Assembly: GCA_050741255.1 (NCBI GenBank)
Contig: JBOIEQ010000158.1
Location: 1 to 9,717 of the forward strand
Length of the DNA: 9,717 bases
Reading direction: 5' to 3'
Source of the DNA: CAZXNF01 sp050741255
Lineage (GTDB): Bacteria > Pseudomonadota > Gammaproteobacteria > Burkholderiales > SG8-41
The position numbers and the translations under genes were made by a program. Within the stretch, counting starts at the first letter, position 1; the number at the start of each line of letters is the position of its first letter. Shown here piece after piece: positions 1-6,116 of this stretch. The notes under the pieces were generated by a model. That model was not told where the DNA came from. It saw only the letters and a program-made list of their open reading frames with translations, and did no database searches.

Positions 1-19
1 TTTTGGCTCAACCCGAAGG

Positions 20-119
20 GAACGCGGGATTCGGGGCCCATTGCGTTGTCGCCTCACGCTTACAGTGCTCGCACTGCGGCGCGATCGGCTCCTAGCACTG
101 GGCCCCGACTCCCGCGTTC
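20..119. repeat. Nested inverted repeat (100-nt imperfect palindrome) upstream of the amidohydrolase
   Basis: Two 21-nt arms (20-40 and 99-119) are reverse complements with one mismatch; the left arm begins GAACGCGGGA and the right arm ends TCCCGCGTTC. At the exact centre is a perfect 6-bp hairpin, CAGTGC-TC-GCACTG (63-76). Arms and hairpin share the same axis (between 69 and 70), and 42-44 also pair with 95-97 on it, so this looks like one long palindrome whose middle has diverged. No T-run follows either arm, so it is not a standard intrinsic terminator. It could be an RNA leader structure, a cruciform, a protein-binding dyad or a remnant repetitive element. The structure is seen directly; its role is unknown. 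Confidence 0.8.
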
Positions 120-150
120 GCCGCATACGTTTAGGTCCATAACAGGCTCA

Positions 151-157
151 AGGGGAG
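151..157 (+). promoter_or_regulatory. Ribosome binding site that fixes the amidohydrolase start
   Basis: AGGGGAG lies 6 nt before the ATG at 164, a good Shine-Dalgarno match at normal spacing. It decides in favour of the long N-terminus over later GTG codons at 290 and 320, which have no comparable site. Confidence 0.7.
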
Positions 158-163
158 CTTTAT

Positions 164-1312
164 ATGCTGTTCACCTGCACCACGCCCGCCTGCACGCAGC
201 CGGGCCATCGCCACCCGCCGCGCCATGCCCTGCGCCGGGCCACGACGCCCGCCGCGGACGCCGATGCCGCCGCGGCCTCCGCCCAGGTTGTGCGCACCAC
301 GAACCGCCGCAGCCTGCGCGTGGACCTGCACTGCCACTACCTCAACCCCGCCGTGCAGGCCAGGATCATCCCGCTGAATCCCGGACCGCACGAGCCCGCC
401 TCGAAGTTCGCCAACGCCCTCACGCGCGAAGTGAACGTGAAGCAGATGCTGGACCGCGCGCCCAAGCTCTCGTCCATCGAGATGCGGCTGAAGGACATGG
501 ACAGGATGGGCATCGACATCCAGGCGGTGTCGCCCGCGCCCAACCAGTGCGTGTACTGGACGGAGGCCGGCACCGGCGCCGCGCTCGCCCGCGAAATCAA
601 CGACCGGCTCGCGGAAATCGTGGCGACGCATCCGGAACGCTTCGTGGCGCTCGGCACCGTGCCGCTGCAGAACGCGGAACTGGCGGTGATCGAACTCGAA
701 CGCTGCGTGAAGACGCTGGGCCTGCGCGGCGTGGAGATCCTGCCCAACGTGAACGGCCTCGACCTGACCGATCCCTCGCTCGGCCTCGACCGCTTCTTCG
801 CCAAGGTGCAGGAGTTGGGCGTGGTGATCTTCATGCATCCGCTCGGCTTTACCGGCGCCGAACGCCTGGTCGACCACTATTTCAACAACGTGATCGGCAA
901 CCCGCTGGAAACCACCGTGGCGGTGAGCCACCTGATCTTCGACGGCGTGATGGAGCGTTTCCCCAAACTGAAGATCGTGCTGCCGCACGCCGGCGGCTAC
1001 CTCGCCCACTACTGGGCGCGCATGGACCACGCGCACAAGGCGCGGCCCGACTGCCATACAGTGATCCGCAAAAAGCCGTCGAGCTACCTGGAAAAGTTCT
1101 ACTTCGACACCATCACCTTCGATCCGCAACTCCTGCGCCAGATGATCGACCGCTTCGGCGCGGACCACGTGGTGCTCGGCACCGACTATCCCTACGACAT
1201 GGGCATGGACGATCCGATCGGCTTCATCGAACGCACACCCAGACTGACGCGCGCCGACAAGAACGCGATCGAGGGCATCAACGCGGCGCGGCTGCTGAAA
1301 ATCAAACGCTAG
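164..1312 (+). CDS. Amidohydrolase family protein, ACMSD-like (metal-dependent decarboxylase/hydrolase)
   Basis: A 382-residue TIM-barrel amidohydrolase of the amidohydrolase-2 (PF04909) type. Visible metal and active-site residues are HxH in DLHCHYLNP (His56, His58), His225 in FMHPLGF, His275 in LPHAGGYLAHYW and Asp341 in LGTDYPYDMG. This is the order expected for ACMSD, gamma-resorcylate decarboxylase and 5-carboxyvanillate decarboxylase relatives, which remove CO2 from or hydrolyse cyclic and aromatic acids in the cytoplasm. The substrate is not readable. The barrel begins near residue 52, so residues 1-50 are an extension carrying Cys5, Cys10, His15, His17 and His21 followed by an Ala-rich linker. 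The extension has coding-type G/C third positions and a good ribosome binding site, so I keep the ATG at 164. The stop is 3 bp from the next start, so the gene is probably co-transcribed with the MFS carrier. Family confidence is high; the exact reaction is unknown. Confidence 0.9.
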   Translation: MLFTCTTPACTQPGHRHPPRHALRRATTPAADADAAAASAQVVRTTNRRSLRVDLHCHYLNPAVQARIIPLNPGPHEPASKFANALTREVNVKQMLDRAPKLSSIEMRLKDMDRMGIDIQAVSPAPNQCVYWTEAGTGAALAREINDRLAEIVATHPERFVALGTVPLQNAELAVIELERCVKTLGLRGVEILPNVNGLDLTDPSLGLDRFFAKVQELGVVIFMHPLGFTGAERLVDHYFNNVIGNPLETTVAVSHLIFDGVMERFPKLKIVLPHAGGYLAHYWARMDHAHKARPDCHTVIRKKPSSYLEKFYFDTITFDPQLLRQMIDRFGADHVVLGTDYPYDMGMDDPIGFIERTPRLTRADKNAIEGINAARLLKIKR

Positions 1313-1315
1313 ACG

Positions 1316-2536
1316 ATGGCCGGTACTTCACGTTCCGCCGGGCCGTCTGGCGGCGGCTCCCCGCTTGCTTTCCTTGTCTTCGCGCTGTTCGCCGGGCACG
1401 GCTTCGCCGCGATGGCGCTGATGGTGCTGCCCTCCGTCGCACCGAAGGCCGCGGCCGACTACGGCGTCGATCCCTCGCTGATCGGCTACCAGATCGCGAT
1501 CGTCAGCGTCGGCCTCATCGTGTCGCTGCTGTTCTTCGGCAACTTCAACCGCCGCGCCGGCGGCTGCCGCACCAACCAGCTCGGCCACAGCCTCGTCGCG
1601 CTCGGCATGCTGCTGGTGCTGATTCCCTCGCCGTTGTCGCTCGTGGCCGGCTCCCTCGCCATCGGCCTGGGCTATGGCCTGATCGCACCCTCGGCCACCT
1701 ATCTCCTTATGCGCTTCGTTCCCGCCGGACGGCACGCCTTCGTCATCTCGCTTCAGCAAGTCGGCGTGCCGCTCGGCGGCCTGCTGGCGGCCGTGATCGC
1801 GCCCGCGATTGCCGTTTCCGCGGGCTGGCGCTGGTCCTGTGTCCTCAGCGCGGGCCTGCTGCTGGCTGTCGTCGCCCTCATGCAGTTGCGCCGCAAGCAC
1901 TGGGACAACGATCGCGACCGGACCACGCACCACCTCACCTCGACGCCGCTCGCCAGCCTGCAGATGGTATGGCGCGACCCTCCGCTGCGGCGCCTGGCGC
2001 TGGCGGCGGCCGGCTTCTGCTGGGCGCAGTTCTGCGTGCTGTCGTACACCGTGGTGGCCTGCGTCGAGACCTTCGGCCTGAGCCTCGTTTCCGCCGGCTT
2101 CGTGCTGATGGCCGTGCACCTCACGAGCGCCGTGGGCCGCGTGGCCGCCGGCTGGCTCGCCGACCGACTGCGCGACGCGCAGCGCGTGCTGAGGGGCATC
2201 GCGTGGGTCATGCTCGGGACGTCGCTCGCCTCGCTCGGCATGGCGGACGGCTGGCCGTTATGGGCCATCTACGGCTTGTTTATCCTGCACGGCTTCCATT
2301 CCGGCGCGTGGTCCGGCGCGGTGCTCGCGGACATCGGCCGGTGCGCGCCGGCGGGACAGGCCGGCGCCGCGGTCAACGGCACGCTCGTTTACCTCAACCT
2401 GGGCAAGCTGGTGGGGCCTGTGCTGCTGGCCCTGATCTACGGCGCGACGCGGAACTACGGCGTGGCGCTGGCATCGATGGTCATCCCGGCGACGGTGGCG
2501 CTGTGGTGTTTGCGCGCGCGGGAAACCGGCGCCTAA
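1316..2536 (+). CDS. MFS transporter, 12-TM carrier
   Basis: A 406-residue major facilitator protein of the usual length for a 12-helix carrier in the inner membrane. Hydrophobic segments alternate with short loops on both sides of a charged central loop (about residues 191-215, RRKHWDNDRDR onward). The second half has a clear MFS loop motif, GWLADRLRD (279-287). The equivalent loop in the first half (about 77-90, FNRRAGGCRTNQLG) is degenerate. A QQVGVPLGG segment (147-155) in about the fifth helix matches a motif common in MFS families. The ATG follows the amidohydrolase stop by 3 bp and has no strong ribosome binding site, which suggests translational coupling. The pairing suggests import of that enzyme's substrate or export of its product; this is inference. 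The 3' end overlaps the convergent ABC exporter gene by 4 bp. Confidence 0.9.
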   Translation: MAGTSRSAGPSGGGSPLAFLVFALFAGHGFAAMALMVLPSVAPKAAADYGVDPSLIGYQIAIVSVGLIVSLLFFGNFNRRAGGCRTNQLGHSLVALGMLLVLIPSPLSLVAGSLAIGLGYGLIAPSATYLLMRFVPAGRHAFVISLQQVGVPLGGLLAAVIAPAIAVSAGWRWSCVLSAGLLLAVVALMQLRRKHWDNDRDRTTHHLTSTPLASLQMVWRDPPLRRLALAAAGFCWAQFCVLSYTVVACVETFGLSLVSAGFVLMAVHLTSAVGRVAAGWLADRLRDAQRVLRGIAWVMLGTSLASLGMADGWPLWAIYGLFILHGFHSGAWSGAVLADIGRCAPAGQAGAAVNGTLVYLNLGKLVGPVLLALIYGATRNYGVALASMVIPATVALWCLRARETGA

Positions 2537-4332
2537 ACCACCTCGTCGTCCGCGATGAGCTGCAGCCGCGCGAAGTGCGCGTACAACCCGTTCGCCCGCA
2601 ACAGTTCCTCGTGCGTGCCCACCGCGTGGATGTGTCCGCGCTCCATGACGATGATGCGGTCGGCGTTGCGCACGGTCGCGAGGCGGTGCGCGATCACCAG
2701 CGTCGTGCGGCCGCGTGACAACTGCTCCAGCGCCTGCGCGACCTGGCGCTCGCTTTCGGCGTCGAGCGAACTGGTCGCCTCGTCGAGCAGCAGGATCGGC
2801 CGGTCGGCGAGCAGCGCGCGGGCGATCGACAGCCGTTGCCGCTGTCCGCCGGAGAGCTTCACGCCGCGCTCGCCCAGGTCGGTATCGAAGCCCTGCGGCA
2901 GGCGCTCGATGAATTCGAGCGCGTGCGCGGCGGCGCAGGCCTCGCGCACAGCTTCCATCGTCGCCTCGGGGCGGCCGAAGCGCACGTTCTCGGTGACACT
3001 CGCGGCGAAAATCACCGGGTCCTGCGGCACATGGGCGATCGCGTGCCGCACCTCGCGCGCGTCGCAATGCCGGAGGTCCGCGCCGTCGATCAGCACGCGG
3101 CCGGTGGCGGGATCGTAGAAGCGCAGCAGCAGCGCGAACACCGTCGTCTTGCCGGCGCCCGACGGCCCGACCAGCGCCACGCGCTCGCCTGGATTCACCG
3201 CGAAGGACACCGGCCCGATGGCGGTGACGTCGGGCCGCGTCGGATACGCGAAGGTCACCTCGTCGAAGCGCACCGCGCCCACGACACGCTGCGGGAGCTT
3301 GATCGGCGGCGGCGCGGGCGCGAGATCCGGCACGGTATCCAGCAGTTCGAACAGCCGCTCGGTGGCGCCCGCCGCGCGCTGGATTTCGCCCCACACTTCG
3401 GACACCGTGCCGACACCGCTCGCGACGACCACCGCGTAGAACACGAAGGCGGACAACTGTCCGGCGGTGATGCGGCCGGAGATGACGTCGTGGCCGCCGA
3501 CCCACAGGATGACGCCCACCGCACTGAAGGCGATCAGCATGGTGAGAGAGATCAGCCAGGCCTTGACGCGCACGCGCTCCATGCCGGAATCGCGCGCGGC
3601 GTAGGTGGCGCGATTGAAGTGTTCGCGGGTGCGGGCTTCATGTCCATAGGCCTGTACGGTGCGGATTTCGTGCAGCGCTTCGTCCACGTGCGCGGAAACG
3701 TCGGCGACGCGATCCTGGCTCGAGCGCGACAAGCGCCGCACGCGCCGGCCGATCACCAGGATGGGAACCAGTACCGCCGGCACACCCAGCACGATCAGCG
3801 CGGCGAGCTTGAGGCTGGCCGCGAACAGCATCCCGAGCGCGCCGATCGCCATCAGGCCGTTGCGCAGGAACATCGAGAAGCCGAAACCGATGACCTGCCG
3901 GATCTGCTCGGTGTCGTTGGTCAGCCGGGAGGCGATCTCGCCGGTGCGCGCGCCGTCGAAGAAGGCCGGCGACAGCGCCAGCACGTGGTCGAACACGGCA
4001 TTGCGCAGGTCGGCGATCACGCGCTCGCCGATGCTCATCATCAGGTAGAAGCGCAGCCAGGTCGCGATCGACAGCAGCGCCGCGACACCGACCACGGCGC
4101 CCAGCGCCTGGTTCAGCAGGTTCTGGTCGCCGCTGCCGAAGCCGGCGTCGATGACGTGGCGCAATCCCTGCCCGAGGGCCAGCACGCAGCCCGCGGCCAC
4201 GAAGAGCGCGACGAATGCCACCGCGAGCCTGCCGCGGTACGGCAGCAGGAAGCGCCCGAGGCGGGCGAGGTGCGCGAGATCGCCTTTCGGCGGCGGGCTT
4301 GGGGCAAGCGCGGGAGGAGAAAAGGCAGCCAC
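2533..4332 (-). CDS. ABC exporter half-transporter, MsbA-related (fused permease and ATPase)
   Basis: A 599-residue protein with an N-terminal six-helix exporter domain (about 25-320) and a C-terminal ATPase domain (about 350-595). ATPase motifs: aromatic A-loop in FAYPTRPD (Tyr363), Walker A GPSGAGKTT (389-397), Q-loop Gln437, signature LSGGQ (493-497), Walker B ILLLDE (513-518), D-loop SLD (522-524) and switch His549. All catalytic residues are intact, so it should work as a homodimeric ATP-driven exporter in the inner membrane. The coupling region (SRLTNDTEQIRQVIG, 135-149) and the RRLSRSSQDRVAD segment (199-211) resemble the MsbA-related bacterial exporter subfamily; the substrate could be lipid or drug and cannot be told. 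The start is the GTG at 4332: a stop lies four codons upstream, no ATG is nearby and no ribosome binding site is evident, so it may be leaderless. It stands alone, convergent with the MFS gene and divergent from the small gene at 4400. Confidence 0.93.
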   Translation of the reverse strand: MAAFSPPALAPSPPPKGDLAHLARLGRFLLPYRGRLAVAFVALFVAAGCVLALGQGLRHVIDAGFGSGDQNLLNQALGAVVGVAALLSIATWLRFYLMMSIGERVIADLRNAVFDHVLALSPAFFDGARTGEIASRLTNDTEQIRQVIGFGFSMFLRNGLMAIGALGMLFAASLKLAALIVLGVPAVLVPILVIGRRVRRLSRSSQDRVADVSAHVDEALHEIRTVQAYGHEARTREHFNRATYAARDSGMERVRVKAWLISLTMLIAFSAVGVILWVGGHDVISGRITAGQLSAFVFYAVVVASGVGTVSEVWGEIQRAAGATERLFELLDTVPDLAPAPPPIKLPQRVVGAVRFDEVTFAYPTRPDVTAIGPVSFAVNPGERVALVGPSGAGKTTVFALLLRFYDPATGRVLIDGADLRHCDAREVRHAIAHVPQDPVIFAASVTENVRFGRPEATMEAVREACAAAHALEFIERLPQGFDTDLGERGVKLSGGQRQRLSIARALLADRPILLLDEATSSLDAESERQVAQALEQLSRGRTTLVIAHRLATVRNADRIIVMERGHIHAVGTHEELLRANGLYAHFARLQLIADDEVV

Positions 4333-4399
4333 GCGGGTATGCTAGCGGATAATCACGCTCGCAGCGGTCACACTCCGTCACTCACCAGGACAGGCGACG
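4333..4399. promoter_or_regulatory. Divergent promoter gap between the ABC exporter and the small gene
   Basis: A 67-bp gap that must hold start signals for both directions. Towards the plus-strand gene, GATAAT (4348-4353) matches five of six -10 bases, with a weak -35 region (GCAGCC at 4325-4330). Towards the minus-strand exporter, TAGCAT (4339-4344) is a four-of-six -10 placed so that transcription could begin at the GTG start itself. GCTAGC (4341-4346) is a perfect 6-bp palindrome between the two. Confidence 0.35.
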
Positions 4400-4666
4400 A
4401 TGAACCCCGAAAAGATCAAGGTCCGCATCACCGAGAACGGCCAGACGATGGACGTCGTGGTTCTCAACAAGCGCGCCGATTACATCGAGGTCGTGCTCGG
4501 CGAGGGCATCCACAACGTCAAGTGCCAGCTCGCGCCGACCCGCAACGGGCTCGCCTACGCCGGCAGCGTGATGGGACGCGAGATTGTCTACGAGCGCAGC
4601 CGCGCGCAGGTGCAGGCCGAACTCGATATGCTGAACCCCAACGTGCGCAAGGGCCGGCCGCATTGA
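4400..4666 (+). CDS. Small conserved-looking protein of unknown function
   Basis: An 88-residue soluble protein with no signal peptide or membrane segment. I do not recognise a named family. The sequence alternates short beta-like stretches (IKVRITENG, MDVVVLNKRADYIEVVLG, HNVKCQLAPT, AYAGSVMGREIVYE) and ends in a probable helix (RAQVQAELDML) with a basic tail (RKGRPH). This suggests a small beta-rich fold, which is inference. The ATG at 4400 is preceded by AGGA (4387-4390), a plausible ribosome binding site. Codon use has the same G/C-rich third positions as its neighbours. It lies 13 bp before the CoA-binding protein gene on the same strand and probably shares its transcript. It is very likely a real gene because it sits between a divergent promoter gap and a tightly spaced downstream gene. 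Confidence 0.8.
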   Translation: MNPEKIKVRITENGQTMDVVVLNKRADYIEVVLGEGIHNVKCQLAPTRNGLAYAGSVMGREIVYERSRAQVQAELDMLNPNVRKGRPH

Positions 4667-4679
4667 TCGACGCAACACG

Positions 4680-5141
4680 ATGCGCATCGCCATGAGCGCC
4701 CATCCGAACCTCCTCACGGACACCGCCGGCATCGACGCGCTGCTGGCGGAGACGAAGACCATCGCCGTATTGGGCATCAAGACGGAGGCCCAGGCCGATC
4801 AGGCCGCGTATTACGTGCCGCACTACCTCCAGTCCGCCGGTCTGGAGGTCATTCCGGTGCCGGTGTACTACCCGGAAGTCACCACCATACTCGGGCGCAG
4901 GGTGTATCGGCGGCTGGTGGACATCCCCGGCCCGGTCGATCTGGTGAATGTATTCCGCCGGCCGCAGGACGTGGCCGCGCACGTGGACGATATCCTGGCC
5001 AAGCAGCCGAAGGCCGTCTGGCTGCAGCTGGGCATCCGCAATGACGCCGTCGCGGCGAAACTCGCGACCGCCGGCATCCGTGTGGTGCAGGACCGCTGCC
5101 TGATGGTCGATCATCGCCGCTACAAGAGCGGCCAGGCATGA
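4680..5141 (+). CDS. CoA-binding domain protein, YccU-like
   Basis: A 153-residue single-domain Rossmann-type protein of the CoA_binding_2 (YccU) family. Landmarks are the nucleotide-binding beta-loop IAVLGIKT (28-35), VDLVNVFRR (86-94), VWLQLGIRND (113-122) and DRCLMVDHRR (138-147). These line up with E. coli YccU (recalled as VDMVDVFR, LWMQLGV and DRCPAIE). The domain resembles the CoA-binding part of succinyl-CoA synthetase alpha, but no ligase or catalytic domain is attached; the cellular role of the family is poorly defined. It is cytoplasmic. Two starts are possible, ATG 4680 (MRIAMSAHPN) and ATG 4692 (MSAHPN), and neither has a clear ribosome binding site; I keep the longer one with doubt. 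The gene ends 3 bp before the convergent end of the receptor B gene. Confidence 0.9.
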   Translation: MRIAMSAHPNLLTDTAGIDALLAETKTIAVLGIKTEAQADQAAYYVPHYLQSAGLEVIPVPVYYPEVTTILGRRVYRRLVDIPGPVDLVNVFRRPQDVAAHVDDILAKQPKAVWLQLGIRNDAVAAKLATAGIRVVQDRCLMVDHRRYKSGQA

Positions 5142-5144
5142 CCG

Positions 5145-6116
5145 CTATTCCGGCTTCACGCCCGAGGTCTTCACCACTTTCGCCCACTTGGTGATTTCGC
5201 CGCGGATCAGCGTGCCGAACTCCTGCGGCGTCGCAGTCGGCGCCGGGTCCATGCCGAGGCCCAGCAGACGTTCGCTCACGTCGGGCAGGCGCAGGATGCG
5301 GTTGAGTTCCGTATTGAGCTTCGCCACCACCGGCGCGGGCGTCGCGCCCGGCACCAGCAGGCCGTACCAGTTCGTCGCCTCGTAGCCCGGCACGCCGGCT
5401 TCGGCAACCGTCGGCACCGTGGGCACCGCCGGCGTGCGCTGCGCGCCGGTCACCGCCAGTGCGCGCAGCTTGCCCGCCTGCACGAGCGGCACGCCGGCCA
5501 CGATCGTCGGAAACGCGAGCTGCACCTGCCCCGCGAGGAGATCGGTCATGCCGGGCGCCATGCCCTTGTACGGCACGTGGATCATGCGGGTGCCGGTCTC
5601 GATCTGGAACAGTTCGACCGCGAGCTGGCTCGGTGATCCGGTGCCGGACGACGCGAACACCAGTTGCCCCGGCCGCGCCTTGGCCACGGCAATCAATTCC
5701 CTGATGTTCTTCGCCGGCAGCGACGGGTGCACCACCACGATCGCGGGGCCCTTGGTCATCAACGTCAGCGGCGCAAGGTCCTTCAGGCTGTCGTACGGCA
5801 GCTTGGGGTACAGCGTCACGTTCACCGTATAGCCGGCCGTCACCATCAGGACCGTATAGCCGTCGGGCGCCGCCTTCGCGACGAGTTCCGTACCGACGAT
5901 GCTGTTGGCGCCGCCGCGGTTGTCGACGATGACCGTCTGCCCCAGCGCCTCGGTCAGCTTCTGGCCGACGAGGCGCACCTGCACGTCGCCGGGGCCGCCG
6001 GCGGCAAAGGGCACGATGACGCGGATCGGGCGGGCGGGATAGTCCTGCGCGACCGCGCTCCCCGCCACACCCAAAGCGGCAGCGGCCAGTACACCAACGA
6101 TGCAGGTCTGCTTCAC
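5145..6116 (-). CDS. Tripartite tricarboxylate transporter receptor B (Bug/TctC family)
   Basis: A 323-residue periplasmic solute-binding protein of the Bug (PF03401) family. Residues 1-24 form a signal peptide with an Ala-rich core and a likely cut after AVA-Q (AVAQ/DYPARP). The mature part shows the family landmarks PARPIRVIVPFAAGGPGD (27-44), VDNRGGA (64-70), AAPDGYT (82-88), HVPYKG and a long C-terminal lobe. Such receptors bind carboxylated small molecules for TctAB-type carriers or for signalling. The start is the GTG at 6116: it opens the signal peptide, and the frame continues upstream only as an out-of-frame reading of the hydrolase gene. GTGA overlaps the hydrolase stop by 4 nt, so translation is coupled and this is the last gene of the operon. 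No TctA or TctB gene is in the window. Family confidence is high; the ligand is unknown. Confidence 0.92.
   Translation of the reverse strand: MKQTCIVGVLAAAALGVAGSAVAQDYPARPIRVIVPFAAGGPGDVQVRLVGQKLTEALGQTVIVDNRGGANSIVGTELVAKAAPDGYTVLMVTAGYTVNVTLYPKLPYDSLKDLAPLTLMTKGPAIVVVHPSLPAKNIRELIAVAKARPGQLVFASSGTGSPSQLAVELFQIETGTRMIHVPYKGMAPGMTDLLAGQVQLAFPTIVAGVPLVQAGKLRALAVTGAQRTPAVPTVPTVAEAGVPGYEATNWYGLLVPGATPAPVVAKLNTELNRILRLPDVSERLLGLGMDPAPTATPQEFGTLIRGEITKWAKVVKTSGVKPE

Larger units (their letters stand above)
1..163. other. Non-coding leader region upstream of the amidohydrolase
   Basis: Open frames cross this stretch, but none starts here with a recognisable product. It holds the 20-119 palindrome, a short CCCGAAGGG dyad at 12-20 beside its left arm, and the ribosome binding site at 151-157. 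I see no clear -35/-10 pair. The gene to the left, if any, lies outside the window. Confidence 0.6.

Noticed and set aside
20..119. tRNA or intrinsic terminator at the first palindrome
   Set aside because: The long stem resembles an acceptor arm, but there is no T-loop or anticodon arm in register, and neither side has a T-run for a terminator.
46..2718. An 890-codon open frame on the plus strand across the amidohydrolase and MFS genes
   Set aside because: It reads Arg/Ala/Pro-rich low-complexity peptide in another frame of two well-supported genes. Long spurious frames are expected at this G/C content.
2836..4695. A 619-codon plus-strand open frame antisense to the ABC exporter
   Set aside because: The protein has no recognisable domain and is His/Arg/Asp-rich, the usual look of an antisense frame. 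The minus strand carries a complete exporter with all ATPase motifs.
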